A stretch of DNA of 64,000 bases. It comes from Pararhizobium arenae (GTDB lineage: Bacteria; Pseudomonadota; Alphaproteobacteria; Rhizobiales; Rhizobiaceae). The notes under the pieces were generated by a model. It made no database searches, was not told where the DNA came from, and was given only the letters and a program-made list of their open reading frames with translations. Of the stretch, positions 27,739 to 36,727 are shown piece by piece. Location of the stretch: positions 114,130 through 178,129 of the forward strand of contig NZ_MOOY01000007.1 of the NCBI RefSeq assembly GCF_001931685.1. The letters are read 5' to 3'. A program made the position numbers and the translations under genes. Numbering within the stretch: the stretch's first letter is position 1; the number at the start of each line of letters is the position of its first letter.

Positions 27739-28830
27739 ATGATGTCCAAAGCCGCTGAAATCGATATCGTATCCGTTTCCAAGGTCTATGGCAGCACCAC
27801 TGCCGTGCATTCCATCAGCCTGAAAATTCCCTCCGGCAGCTATTGCTGCTTTCTCGGCCCCTCCGGCTGCGGCAAGACCTCGACACTGCGCATGATCGCC
27901 GGCCACGAGAGCATTTCGTCCGGCGATATCCGTCTCGGCAATACGGTCGTCACAGATTTTCCGCCGGCTAAGCGCGGCACGGCGATGATGTTCCAGTCCT
28001 ATGCGCTGTTTCCGCATCTTGATCTCGTCGACAACGTGGCCTTCAGCCTGAAGATGAAGGGCGTGGAGAAGGAAGAGCGCCGGGCGAAGGCGCTGGAGAT
28101 GCTGAAGCTGATGCAGATGGAGCCCTATGCCAACCGGCGTCCGGCCCAGCTTTCCGGCGGCCAGCAACAGCGCGTGGCGCTTGCCCGCGCTCTCATCACT
28201 GATCCGGAAGCCCTGCTGCTGGACGAGCCGCTGTCGGCCCTCGATCCCTTCCTCAAGATCCGCATGCGCGCTGAATTGAAGAAGCTACAGAAGAGCCTCG
28301 GCATCACCTTCGTTCACGTCACCCATAGCCAGGAAGAGGCGATGGCGCTGGCCGATATCATCGTCATCATGAATGACGGCAAGATCGAGCAGGCGGCGTC
28401 CCCGCGCGAGGTCTTCGAGCGCCCGGCGACTGCATTCGTCGCCCGCTTCATGGGCGACCATAACGTGCTCACCGGCCGCGTCGTCGAAAGCGGTGGTGGC
28501 AAGGTGACGCTTGAAGTTGCCGAAGGCCAGAAGTTCATCGTCGCCGGTCCCGAGCAGCAGGCGGGCGCACCGATCGATATCGGCGTGCGCACCGATCGCG
28601 TCCGTATCGCAGAAGCAACTGACAAGGCGCTTGGTTTCAACGGCATCGTATCCAATGTCGAATACCGGGGCTCGTCCGTCAAAATCACCGTCATCGGCGC
28701 CGGAAGCGAGGACTTCACGGTAATCGCAACCGACGCCGACTATTTCGCAAAGCCGGTCTCCGTTGGGGACGCGGTGTCACTGAGTTGGGCCCTGGAGGAC
28801 GCCGTCCTGCTCGGCCGCATGGCTGCCTGA
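27739..28830 (+). CDS. PotA-like ABC transporter ATP-binding protein
   Basis: 363-residue ATPase. Walker [11 protein letters not shown] (40-49), Q-loop [10 protein letters not shown], signature [15 protein letters not shown], Walker [13 protein letters not shown]-loop [11 protein letters not shown], and a C-terminal TOBE domain (GIRT-like ...[11 protein letters not shown]). Begins an operon: ATPase, binding protein, two permeases, racemase. gggagac lies ahead of two successive ATGs; the first was used. Class usually takes up polyamines, Fe(III) or other small solutes; no better guess from sequence. Confidence 0.9.
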   Translation: MMSKAAEIDIVSVSKVYGSTTAVHSISLKIPSGSYCCFLGPSGCGKTSTLRMIAGHESISSGDIRLGNTVVTDFPPAKRGTAMMFQSYALFPHLDLVDNVAFSLKMKGVEKEERRAKALEMLKLMQMEPYANRRPAQLSGGQQQRVALARALITDPEALLLDEPLSALDPFLKIRMRAELKKLQKSLGITFVHVTHSQEEAMALADIIVIMNDGKIEQAASPREVFERPATAFVARFMGDHNVLTGRVVESGGGKVTLEVAEGQKFIVAGPEQQAGAPIDIGVRTDRVRIAEATDKALGFNGIVSNVEYRGSSVKITVIGAGSEDFTVIATDADYFAKPVSVGDAVSLSWALEDAVLLGRMAA

Positions 28831-28860
28831 TACAAACATTCAACAAGAGGGAACGAGAGA

Positions 28861-30159
28861 ATGACCACTGAAACCAAAACCACGAAGGCAGCGAAGGGCA
28901 TCTCCCGCCGCTCGCTTCTGAAGACGGGCGCGGCCGCTGCCGGCGCCATCGTCGGCTCGGGTGCCATCACCGGCTTCCCGACCATCTGGGCGCAGAACCC
29001 GATCACGCTGCGCCAGTTCGGCACCGGCGTTTCGAACATCAATGCCATCGCCGAGAAGTGCAAGGAAGACCTCGGCATCACGCTCGAAATGACCGCGACC
29101 GACTCGGACGCCGCTGCCCAGCGCGCCGTGACCCAACCGGATAGCTACGATATCGCCGATATCGAATACTGGATCCTGAAGAAGGTTTTCCCGGCCGGCG
29201 TTATCCAGCCGATGGATATCAAGAAGCTGAAATATTACGACAAGATCGTGCCGCTGTTCAAAACCGGCAAGCTGACGCCGGACAGCGTCATTGCCCAGGG
29301 CACCGCGCCGCACACCGTCGGCTATGTCGAGGCAATCGGCGACAAGACCTTCGCAAAGAGCGAAACCGAGTTCTTCACGATGGTTCCGACCATCTACAAT
29401 GCCGACACGCTCGGCATCCGCCCGGACCTCGTCGGCCGCGAGATCACCACCTGGGCCGATATCATGGACCCGGCCTTCAAGGGAAAGACCTCGATCCTCA
29501 ACATCCCGTCAATCGGCATCATGGATGCGGCGATGATCATGGAAGCCATGGGCAACATCAAGTATGCCGACAAGGGCAACATGACCACGGAAGAAATCGA
29601 CGCGACCATCGACTTCCTGATCAAGGCCAAGCAGGACGGCCAGTTCCGCGCTTTCTGGAAGTCGTTCGACGAGTCCGTCAACTTGATGGCGTCGGGCGAA
29701 GTCGTCATCCAGTCCATGTGGTCGCCGGCCGTCGCCGCCGTCCGCTCCAAGGGCATCGCCTGCAAGTATCAGCCGCTCAAGGAAGGTTATCGCTCGTGGG
29801 GTGGTGGTCTCGGCCTTGCCGCGCATCTTTCCGGAGCCCAGCTCGATGCGGCCTATGAGTACATCAACTGGTACACCTCCGGCTGGGTCGGCGGCTACCT
29901 CAACCGCCAGGGCTACTACTCCGCCGCCATGGATACCGCCAAGGAATACATGTCGGCCGACGAATGGGGCTACTGGATCGAAGGCAAGCCGGCGCAGGGC
30001 GATATCCTCTCGCCGGAAGGCAAGGTCATGGAGAAGGCCGGTGCCGTTCGCGATGGCGGCTCGTTCGAAGAGCGCATGGGCAAGGTCGCCTGCTGGAACT
30101 CGGTGATGGACGAGGACCGCTACATGGTCCGGCGCTGGAACGAGTTCATCGCTGCGTAA
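28861..30159 (+). CDS. ABC transporter substrate-binding protein with Tat-like signal
   Basis: 432-residue SBP_bac_8/PotD-type binding protein. The N terminus carries a twin-arginine motif SRRSLLKTG followed by a hydrophobic Ala/Gly stretch and a cleavage near TIWAQNP, suggesting Tat export. Body sequence includes IADIEYWILKKVFPAGVIQPMDIKKL and MASGEVVIQSMWSP as in the spermidine/putrescine-like group. It is longer than PotD (about 350) by an inserted region in the second half. 30 bases downstream of the ATPase gene and transcribed with it. Confidence 0.88.
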   Translation: MTTETKTTKAAKGISRRSLLKTGAAAAGAIVGSGAITGFPTIWAQNPITLRQFGTGVSNINAIAEKCKEDLGITLEMTATDSDAAAQRAVTQPDSYDIADIEYWILKKVFPAGVIQPMDIKKLKYYDKIVPLFKTGKLTPDSVIAQGTAPHTVGYVEAIGDKTFAKSETEFFTMVPTIYNADTLGIRPDLVGREITTWADIMDPAFKGKTSILNIPSIGIMDAAMIMEAMGNIKYADKGNMTTEEIDATIDFLIKAKQDGQFRAFWKSFDESVNLMASGEVVIQSMWSPAVAAVRSKGIACKYQPLKEGYRSWGGGLGLAAHLSGAQLDAAYEYINWYTSGWVGGYLNRQGYYSAAMDTAKEYMSADEWGYWIEGKPAQGDILSPEGKVMEKAGAVRDGGSFEERMGKVACWNSVMDEDRYMVRRWNEFIAA

Positions 30160-30167
30160 CCAAGATT

Positions 30168-30283
30168 GCCCCTCACCCTAGCCCTCTCCCCGCATGCGGG
30201 GAGAGGGGACGACGGAGCGGGCGGCATATCCCTTCTTCCCGCAAGCGGGGAGAAGGTGCCCGATAGGGCGGATGAGGGGCCGT
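30168..30283. repeat. Intergenic double-palindrome element, copy 3, inside an operon
   Basis: cccctcaccctagc and the CCCTCTCCCCGC / GCGGGGAGAGGG palindrome come first, then the CCCTTCTTCCCGC / GCGGGGAGAAGG palindrome and gcggatgagggg. It occupies nearly the whole gap between the binding-protein gene and the first permease gene of the same operon, so it may alter mRNA stability or the ratio of the two parts. Confidence 0.88.
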
Positions 30284-30314
30284 TCCCCTGCGCAATCGAA
30301 ACGGAGACGACACC

Positions 30315-31235
30315 GTGGCAGCCATGACAGCGGAAGACGAGAGCACAGTGCAGCCGAAGCGGGCATTCTCCGAGCGTATCGGCGGGATCGCGGCGTCCAT
30401 CGCCTCTTATCTGCAGGCGGTGCCGCTGGTGCTGATCCTGGGCTTCTTTTTCGTCCTGCCGATCCTGACGATCATTATCGTCAGCTTCTGGGACTATGAC
30501 TTCGCCGGTCTCTATCCCGATTTCCTGACGATGAACTACACCGATACGCTCGGTTCCTGGGTCACCTGGAAAACCTATCTCAACACGCTGAAATACACGG
30601 CCATGGTCTGGGTGCTGACGCTTCTCATCGGTTTCTGGGTCGCCTATTTCCTCGCCTTCCACATCCGCACGACGACGATGCAGATGGTGCTGTTCCTCGT
30701 CTGCACCGTGCCGTTTCTGACCTCCAACATCATCCGCATGATCTCGTGGATTCCGGTTCTCGGCCGCAACGGTCTCGTCAACACCACGCTGATCGAGATG
30801 GGCATTATCCCTGCGCCGATCGAATGGCTGCTCTATTCCGATTTCGCCGTCATCCTCGCCATGGTCCACTTGAACACGCTGTTCATGGTCACGCCGATCT
30901 TCAACACGCTGATGCGCATCGACAAGTCGTTGATCGAGGCTGCGCGTGATGCCGGTGCTACCGGCTGGCAGATCCTCTGGAACGTGATCATTCCGCTCGC
31001 AAAACCCGGAATGGCGATCGGCTCGATCTTTGTCGTCACCCTTGTCATGGCCGACTTCTCGACGGTGCAGGTCATGTCCGGCGGGCAGAGCGCGTCCGTG
31101 GCGCTGATGATGAAGAACCAGATGTCGCTGCTGCAATATCCGGCTGCTGCCGCCAATGCCGTCGTGCTGCTGGTCGTCGTCCTCCTGATGGTCGCCGCAA
31201 TCCTGCGCGTCGTCGATATCCGCAAGGAGCTGTAA
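30315..31235 (+). CDS. ABC transporter permease (PotB-like)
   Basis: 306-residue inner-membrane permease with six segments. N-terminal cytoplasmic tail, first segment VPLVLILGFFFVLPILTIIIV, and the EAA loop AARDAGATGWQILWNVIIPLAKPGMAIG at about residues 215-240. GTG at 30315 lies 8 bases after a GGAG; ATG at 30324 is possible. Partner of the permease at 31240, 4 bases after its stop. Confidence 0.88.
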   Translation: MAAMTAEDESTVQPKRAFSERIGGIAASIASYLQAVPLVLILGFFFVLPILTIIIVSFWDYDFAGLYPDFLTMNYTDTLGSWVTWKTYLNTLKYTAMVWVLTLLIGFWVAYFLAFHIRTTTMQMVLFLVCTVPFLTSNIIRMISWIPVLGRNGLVNTTLIEMGIIPAPIEWLLYSDFAVILAMVHLNTLFMVTPIFNTLMRIDKSLIEAARDAGATGWQILWNVIIPLAKPGMAIGSIFVVTLVMADFSTVQVMSGGQSASVALMMKNQMSLLQYPAAAANAVVLLVVVLLMVAAILRVVDIRKEL

Positions 31236-31239
31236 GTCC

Positions 31240-32061
31240 ATGTCCCACGAGAAGCGAACAATCGAATTCTACGTGCTGGCGGCGTTCTTCACGCTCTTCG
31301 TCCTGTTCCTCTACGGCCCGTTGTCCGCCGTCTTCATCCTCTCCTTCCAGGGGCCGGACGGCGGCCTGACCTTTCCGCTGAACGGCGTTTCCGTGCACTG
31401 GTTCTTCAACCTGTTCGAACAGCAGGCGGTGGGCGATTTCGGCGCCTCGTTCAAGCGGTCTTTCACGCTCGGCCTGATGGTGATGATCGTCAACGTCGTG
31501 GTCGCTCTGCTGGCGGGGCTTGCCTTCCGGCGAAAATTCCGTGGCGCGACGGTGCTGTTCTATCTTTCGGTAGCCAGCCTCGTGGTGCCCTCGATCATCA
31601 TCTCGCTCGGCATCGGTGTCGTCTTCCAGCAGCTTGGCCTGAAACCGGCCTGGTATTCCTCGGCCTTCGGTGCGCATCTCACCTGGACGCTGCCCTTTGG
31701 CGTGCTGATCATGTTCGCCGTCTTCAACCGGTTTTCGCCAGCCTATGAAGAGGCGGCGCGCGACCTCGGGGCAACCTCGTGGCAAACATTCCGCCATGTG
31801 CTGCTGCCGATGATCGCGCCGAGCCTCGTCGGCGTCGGCCTGTTCGGCTTCACGCTGTCCTATGACGAATTTGCCCGCACGCTGATGACGTCGGGCACCT
31901 ACAACACCCTGCCGCTCGAAATCTACGGGATGACCACCAACGTCACGACGCCGGTGCTTTATGCGCTGGGCACGGTGACGACGCTCTTCTCCTTCTCCAT
32001 CATCCTGGGCACGCTCGGCACGATTTATTATCTGCGCCGCCGCCAAGCCCGGCTCGTCTGA
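31240..32061 (+). CDS. ABC transporter permease (PotC-like)
   Basis: 273-residue permease, six segments, with the EAA loop ARDLGATSWQTFRHVLLPMIAPSLVGVGLF at about residues 170-200 and the family motif LSYDEFARTLMTSGTYNTLPLEIY. Second subunit of the heterodimeric channel with the protein of 30315. Followed after 7 bases by the racemase gene. Confidence 0.88.
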   Translation: MSHEKRTIEFYVLAAFFTLFVLFLYGPLSAVFILSFQGPDGGLTFPLNGVSVHWFFNLFEQQAVGDFGASFKRSFTLGLMVMIVNVVVALLAGLAFRRKFRGATVLFYLSVASLVVPSIIISLGIGVVFQQLGLKPAWYSSAFGAHLTWTLPFGVLIMFAVFNRFSPAYEEAARDLGATSWQTFRHVLLPMIAPSLVGVGLFGFTLSYDEFARTLMTSGTYNTLPLEIYGMTTNVTTPVLYALGTVTTLFSFSIILGTLGTIYYLRRRQARLV

Positions 32062-32068
32062 GTTCCTC

Positions 32069-32803
32069 ATGCGCATCCTTCTCGTCAATCCGAACACGAC
32101 CCGCTCGATGACAGAAAAGGCCGCCGCCGCAGCGCGCGCGGTCGCCGGTCCCATGACCAAAATCGAGGCGGCGACATCGCTCATGGGACCGGCATCCATC
32201 GAAGGCCATTATGACGGCGCGCTGGCGCTGCCCGGCCTGCTGGATGAAATCCGCAAGGGAGAGGCGGCGGGCGCGGAGGCCGCCGTCATCGCCTGCTTCG
32301 ACGACACCGGGCTCGATGCCGCCCGCGCCATGGCAAGCATCCCCGTGCTCGGTATCTGCGAAAGCGCGCTGGTGACAGCCGGTTTTCTGGCGCAGCGCTT
32401 TACCGTGGTGACGACGCTGGAGCGCTCGCGCGTGTTGATCGAGGATCTGGCCGCCCGCTATGGTCTTGGCCATCGCGCCAAGGTGCGGGCGGCCGATATT
32501 CCGGTGCTCCAGCTTGAGGAGGAAGGCTCCGGGGCGCTAGATAAGCTGCGCCGACAGATCGAACTGGCTCTGGAAAAGGATGGCGCGGAAGCGATCGTGC
32601 TCGGCTGCGCCGGCATGGCGGATTTGGCCTATGCGTTGCAGCAGGACTACCACGTTCCCGTCATCGATGGCGTATCAGCGGCGATCAAGCAGGCGGAGGC
32701 GCTGGTGGCGCAGCGGCTGACGACAAGCAAGCGAGGGTCTTATGCGGCACCGTTGGCGAAGGCTTATACGGGCGCGATGAGCATGTTTGCGCCGACGGAG
32801 TAA
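32069..32803 (+). CDS. Asp/Glu/hydantoin racemase family protein
   Basis: 244-residue member of the aspartate/glutamate racemase superfamily, hydantoin-racemase branch (opening RILLVNPNTTRSMTEKAA). The two active-site cysteines are in AVIACFDDTGLDAAR (about residue 73) and VLGCAGMADLAYAL (about residue 180). Cofactor-independent epimerisation of an amino acid or hydantoin is expected. As the last gene of the ABC operon it suggests that the imported compound, or a product, has a stereocentre that must be inverted. Confidence 0.85.
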   Translation: MRILLVNPNTTRSMTEKAAAAARAVAGPMTKIEAATSLMGPASIEGHYDGALALPGLLDEIRKGEAAGAEAAVIACFDDTGLDAARAMASIPVLGICESALVTAGFLAQRFTVVTTLERSRVLIEDLAARYGLGHRAKVRAADIPVLQLEEEGSGALDKLRRQIELALEKDGAEAIVLGCAGMADLAYALQQDYHVPVIDGVSAAIKQAEALVAQRLTTSKRGSYAAPLAKAYTGAMSMFAPTE

Positions 32804-32826
32804 CAAGCTCAAATCGAGCGTAGCGT

Positions 32827-33588
32827 TCACGGTTGGCGGTAGGAGGCTTTCAAAGCATAGGTGAGGATCGCGACGGTGATCCAGAGCCGGATATAGGAGG
32901 TTCCTAGAAAATAGCCCGTATAGAAGTAACGCTGAAAGGGCCCCGCGCTTGCGGCGTAGTACGGTTCAAGTGCTGCTGTAAGCATGCGTTGGAGTGCATT
33001 TGCACCGCTCAGGAAAAGCCAAACAGCGATTGTCCCCAGCAGAATATAAAGCCATCTCTTACCGAGCTCCCGCGCCACGCTGCGTAGAGTTGGAGGTCTG
33101 TCGAGCCCCTGTTCCACGACCATCAGGAATGCCAGCATGGCCACACACGCATTCCATGCCGGGTTTGATTGGCCATACCATGGGAACACGATCCCATCGA
33201 TGCCCAAAGCAAGGGTGATGAGATGAAACGGATGCACGCCCGCAAGATAGCCGATCACGAACACAAGAACTGAAACACCCAAAACCCGTTTGAGAACGGC
33301 CCAGCCGAGCTTCGTCTGATCCCGGAACGAAAGCTTGTCGAGGCTTGTCCCACCACCGGTCAGGTTGATCATACGCTGGCTCATCAAGAGAAAAGCCATG
33401 AAGACCATCAACTGGACGAGCTGCGTACCGAAGACCAGCGTCGCCATGTTCGTGTGGCTGCGAATTCTGAAGACGGTGGCGACAAACAGCCACGGCACCG
33501 CACCAACCACCAGATAGGGCCAGAAGCCGAATGATGGGCGGGAGACCCTTGGCAGGGCGGGAACGGTGGCGCTGACAATTTTTGACAT
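32827..33588 (-). CDS. Polytopic membrane protein, unknown
   Basis: 253 residues with about six hydrophobic segments (around 23-42, 53-72, 96-118, 122-140, 176-197 and 226-245). Notable polar stretches are FRIRSHTNM after the first segment, INLTGGGTSLDKLSFRDQTKLG in a long loop and a Tyr-rich stretch (YYAASAGPFQRYFYTGYF). The fold is not one I recognise; acyltransferase-like or polysaccharide-export families are possible but unsupported. ATG at 33588 lacks an obvious strong ribosome site. Isolated between the racemase operon and the amine island. Confidence 0.6.
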   Translation of the reverse strand: MSKIVSATVPALPRVSRPSFGFWPYLVVGAVPWLFVATVFRIRSHTNMATLVFGTQLVQLMVFMAFLLMSQRMINLTGGGTSLDKLSFRDQTKLGWAVLKRVLGVSVLVFVIGYLAGVHPFHLITLALGIDGIVFPWYGQSNPAWNACVAMLAFLMVVEQGLDRPPTLRSVARELGKRWLYILLGTIAVWLFLSGANALQRMLTAALEPYYAASAGPFQRYFYTGYFLGTSYIRLWITVAILTYALKASYRQP

Positions 33589-33670
33589 GTCGCGCAGACT
33601 GGCAAAATGACTTCAATTTAAGGTTGATGTCATTCTTAAAATTGTATGAACCTGCCTATTTGGTGCAGAG

Positions 33671-33910
33671 TTATGAAACCGTGTTCTCCATCCTCTCAAT
33701 CCACTCCTTCCCGATTTGCCACCGCCGCAGCACATCCAGCGGGTTTTCCGCATCGAACCGTGAGCAGATGCGATAGACCTCCAGCACCTCCGCTGCCATC
33801 TCGCCTTTCTGGAAGAAATACATCGCTGCCGCATAGCGGGCGCGGCCGGACCATTCGACGCCGGGGGGCGTGTGGATCAGGGTCCAGTTCTGGCGTTCTT
33901 CCTCGTCCAT
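33671..33910 (-). CDS. Small conserved-looking protein at the end of the GcvT/flavoprotein operon
   Basis: 79-residue soluble protein (MDEEERQNWTLIHTPPGVEWSGRARYAAAMYFFQKGEMAAEVLEVYRI...). Aromatic-rich with no cysteines except one in YRICSRF and no signal peptide. It starts 7 bases after the stop of the aminomethyltransferase gene on the same strand and so is probably its cotranscribed partner. I do not recognise a family. A small subunit or a chaperone for the neighbouring flavoproteins is conceivable, by analogy only. Confidence 0.6.
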   Translation of the reverse strand: MDEEERQNWTLIHTPPGVEWSGRARYAAAMYFFQKGEMAAEVLEVYRICSRFDAENPLDVLRRWQIGKEWIERMENTVS

Positions 33911-33917
33911 GAGCGTT

Positions 33918-35156
33918 TCAGAAAGTGCCCGGCGGGGTCAGGGTGCGGCGGGCGAGCTTGACGAAGGGGCGGGGTACGATGCGGGCGCGCTTCATCATCT
34001 TCTGGTAACGCAGCTCGCGCAGGGCATAGATTTCCACCCACAGATCGTCGTTGAACTTGACCCCGTAGGGCCGGTCGAGCGTGGCGATGGCGATGTTGCG
34101 CTTGGCGGTTGGCGACCAGATGGCGGCGGTGACGAGGCCGGCTTCGCGCTTCTTGCCGTGATAGACGATCGCATGCTCGGCCGGAATATTCCCTTCAATT
34201 TCAAGGCCGACGAGGATGTGCTTCAGAGTTTGATTCCGGCGTGCTTCAAGTATCGCTTTACGTCCGTTGAAATTCGGCTTTTCGGGATCGACCAGCCAGT
34301 CGAGGCCGATCTCGTCGGGCATGCGCACCCGGTCGGCACGAAGAGCCGCTTCGGCGGTGATGAAATCAGTATTGGCAACGATGAAGCCGGCCTCGATGCG
34401 GGCGGTGTTAAGCGCGGCATAACCGATCGCCCGTATGCCATGCAGCTTGCCCGCCTGCCAGAGCCTATCCCAGAGCGACAATGCCAGAGCGCGGGATACG
34501 AAAAGCTCATAACCGAGATCGCTGGTGAAGCCGGTGCGGGAGATGGTGACGGTTCCCGCTTCATGCGGAAAGCTCGCAATATCGAAAGGCTTCAGCCGCT
34601 CGACACCGGAAAAACCGGCGGCAAGAAGCGTTGCGCAGCTGGTCGGGCCTTGCAGTGCGAGGCCGGCGATTTCCTCGGTCTCTTCGTGGATATCGACGGA
34701 GAAGCCGAAGGCGCTATCGAGAAGCCAGGGCAGGTGCCGTTCCTGGCAGCAGAGGCGGAAGGTGTCTTCACCAAGCCGGAACAGGGTGCCATCATCAAGC
34801 ACATGGCCGTGATCGTCGCACCAGGCGGTGTAGTGCACCCGGTTGATGCCGAGCTTGCGGACATCGCGCAGGGTCAGGCGGTTGAGATAGCGTTCCGCAT
34901 CCGGGCCGGAGATGCGGTATTTCACCATCGGCGAGATATCGAACAGGGCCGCGGTCGAGCGGATCGCGAAATATTCGAGTTCCTCGTCGAACAGCTTGTG
35001 CGGCGCCTTATAGCCGGACCAGCTGTACCAGTCGTTGGTCTCGCTGAGGGCGATCAGGCGGGCGTGAAAGGGCGTTTCGAGGCGCGGGGTCTCGATGTGG
35101 CTACGCGCCGCGCGACGACCGTCGGTGGCGTTCAGAGGTGGGGTCATCGCATTCAT
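33918..35156 (-). CDS. GcvT-like aminomethyltransferase (folate-binding)
   Basis: 412-residue protein of the glycine-cleavage T / dimethylsulfoniopropionate-demethylase fold: FDISPMVKYRISGPDAERYLNRLTLRDV at about 60-90, GLALQGPTSCATLL, the middle SDLGYELFVSRALALSLWDRL, and a C-terminal barrel (YGVKFNDDLWVEI). Such proteins take a methylene or methyl group from an amine onto tetrahydrofolate. No lipoyl-protein or P-protein genes are nearby, so it is not the housekeeping glycine cleavage enzyme. Start ATG at 35156 overlaps the stop of the flavoprotein gene by 4 bases. Confidence 0.87.
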   Translation of the reverse strand: MNAMTPPLNATDGRRAARSHIETPRLETPFHARLIALSETNDWYSWSGYKAPHKLFDEELEYFAIRSTAALFDISPMVKYRISGPDAERYLNRLTLRDVRKLGINRVHYTAWCDDHGHVLDDGTLFRLGEDTFRLCCQERHLPWLLDSAFGFSVDIHEETEEIAGLALQGPTSCATLLAAGFSGVERLKPFDIASFPHEAGTVTISRTGFTSDLGYELFVSRALALSLWDRLWQAGKLHGIRAIGYAALNTARIEAGFIVANTDFITAEAALRADRVRMPDEIGLDWLVDPEKPNFNGRKAILEARRNQTLKHILVGLEIEGNIPAEHAIVYHGKKREAGLVTAAIWSPTAKRNIAIATLDRPYGVKFNDDLWVEIYALRELRYQKMMKRARIVPRPFVKLARRTLTPPGTF

Positions 35157-36727
35157 GGCCGTGCTCCGGAAAGAATGTGGCGGGCTGCGTTCCATCCGGG
35201 CAGGCCCGAAATGCCGCCGCCCGGATGCGCCCCGGCGCTGGCGAGATAAAGCCCCTCGATCGGCGTCGTGTAACCGGAGGCGGCGCCTGTCGGGCGGTTG
35301 ATCAGGAGTTGGTCGGCCTGCAACTCGCCATGGTGCCAATGGCCGCCGGGTAGATTGTAATCTGCCTCGATATCTGCGGGCGTGCTCAGATGGGCGGCGA
35401 CGATCGATTTCGATATGCCCGGCGCATGCCGCTCCAGCGTATCGAGAATGATCTTAAGGAACAGCGGCTTGCTAGCCTCCCAGCCCATTTTCAGCTTGTG
35501 CGGCGCATATTGAACGAGTGCCGAGAGCGTACAGGCGCCGGAGGGAGCAAGCGAGGCATCGGCCAGACTTGGCAGCACGATCTCCATCACCGGATCGGTG
35601 GAGAATTCGCCGTATTTCGCCGGGTTGAAGGCGCGCTCCACCTGTTCCATCGAGCGGGCAAGCACGATGCGGCCGGCATGATCCGAAGGCCGCAGATTGA
35701 GGAAGCTCGGTATACGATCAAGAGCGACATCGAGCTTGGCGACATTGCCCGCCGTGCGCAGGTTGCGTAGCGAGCGGGTAAAGCCTGTGCCGCTTTCGGC
35801 GGGATCGACCAGTTGTAGAAAGGCCGTCTGCGGATGCACGGCGGCGACGATGACAGGGGCGGCGATTTCCTGCCCGTCGGCAAGAATGACGCCGGAGGCC
35901 CGGCCGCGATCCGCGACGATGCGGCCGACTGATGTGCCGCAGCGGATGATGACGCCTGCCTTTTCCGCCGCCTTGATGAAGGCGGGTGCGACGGCGGACA
36001 TGCCGCCTTCAGGAATGAACTGGCCGCCAGCTCTGCCCGCGACTTCGCCGGTCAGGCGATAATAGAGGCCGAGCAACGAGGTCGGCGAACGGGGGCCGAG
36101 ATGGATGCCGAGCGTGGCATCGAAGGCGACGAGGGCCTTCAGCCGGTCATGCTCCAGATATTCGTCGGCGACATCGGCGACGTTCATCAGCATCATGCGC
36201 AGGAAATCGCGGCCTTCGCCGCGGCCCTTGCGGATAAGGCCGAAGCCAGCGGAGGCGAAGGTAGCAAGGTCGGCCATGCCGATGGCCCCAAGCTGAGGCG
36301 ACGCGCGGCGCAGAAAGCGCTTGAGGATGCCGGCCTGAAAAATCAGCTTATCCCGCATGCGGATGAAAGCGGCGGCTTCATCGGCGCTGACACCATCGAT
36401 GCTGTCGCCATAGGCGCCGTGCAGCACGACCGGCTGTTTGTCGCCATCAAGAACAGAGGTCGGCATGGCCGTGCTTGAGGTCAGCCTGATGCCGAGATCG
36501 CGGGTGACATCCGGGTCGAGCCGGTTGATCAGGTGGGCGAGGCCGGCGGAGCGGAAGCCGGGGGCGAATTCGCGGCCGCGCATCGCGCCGCCCGGTTCGT
36601 TCGCGGCTTCCAGCACCAGCACCTTGCGGCCGCTGGCGCCAAGCTTGGCAGCGGCGGCAAGGCCGTTGTGGCCGGCGCCGATGACGATGGCATCGTAGGC
36701 CTTCGAGGCGGAATCAAATGACGTCAT
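35153..36727 (-). CDS. Phytoene-desaturase-like FAD oxidoreductase
   Basis: 524-residue flavoprotein (COG1233-like). N-terminal FAD-binding fold DAIVIGAGHNGLAAAAKLGASGRKVLVLEA with GAMRG, and the C-terminal FAD-contact motif YLASAGAHPGGGISGLPGWNAARHIL. These proteins oxidise carotenoids in some bacteria, but here the setting (transport and breakdown of amines, folate enzyme) suggests oxidation of a small amine or acid. Its start overlaps by 14 bases the end of a similar gene that is frameshifted, and its end overlaps the GcvT-like gene by 4, so all are one transcript. Confidence 0.87.
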   Translation of the reverse strand: MTSFDSASKAYDAIVIGAGHNGLAAAAKLGASGRKVLVLEAANEPGGAMRGREFAPGFRSAGLAHLINRLDPDVTRDLGIRLTSSTAMPTSVLDGDKQPVVLHGAYGDSIDGVSADEAAAFIRMRDKLIFQAGILKRFLRRASPQLGAIGMADLATFASAGFGLIRKGRGEGRDFLRMMLMNVADVADEYLEHDRLKALVAFDATLGIHLGPRSPTSLLGLYYRLTGEVAGRAGGQFIPEGGMSAVAPAFIKAAEKAGVIIRCGTSVGRIVADRGRASGVILADGQEIAAPVIVAAVHPQTAFLQLVDPAESGTGFTRSLRNLRTAGNVAKLDVALDRIPSFLNLRPSDHAGRIVLARSMEQVERAFNPAKYGEFSTDPVMEIVLPSLADASLAPSGACTLSALVQYAPHKLKMGWEASKPLFLKIILDTLERHAPGISKSIVAAHLSTPADIEADYNLPGGHWHHGELQADQLLINRPTGAASGYTTPIEGLYLASAGAHPGGGISGLPGWNAARHILSGARP

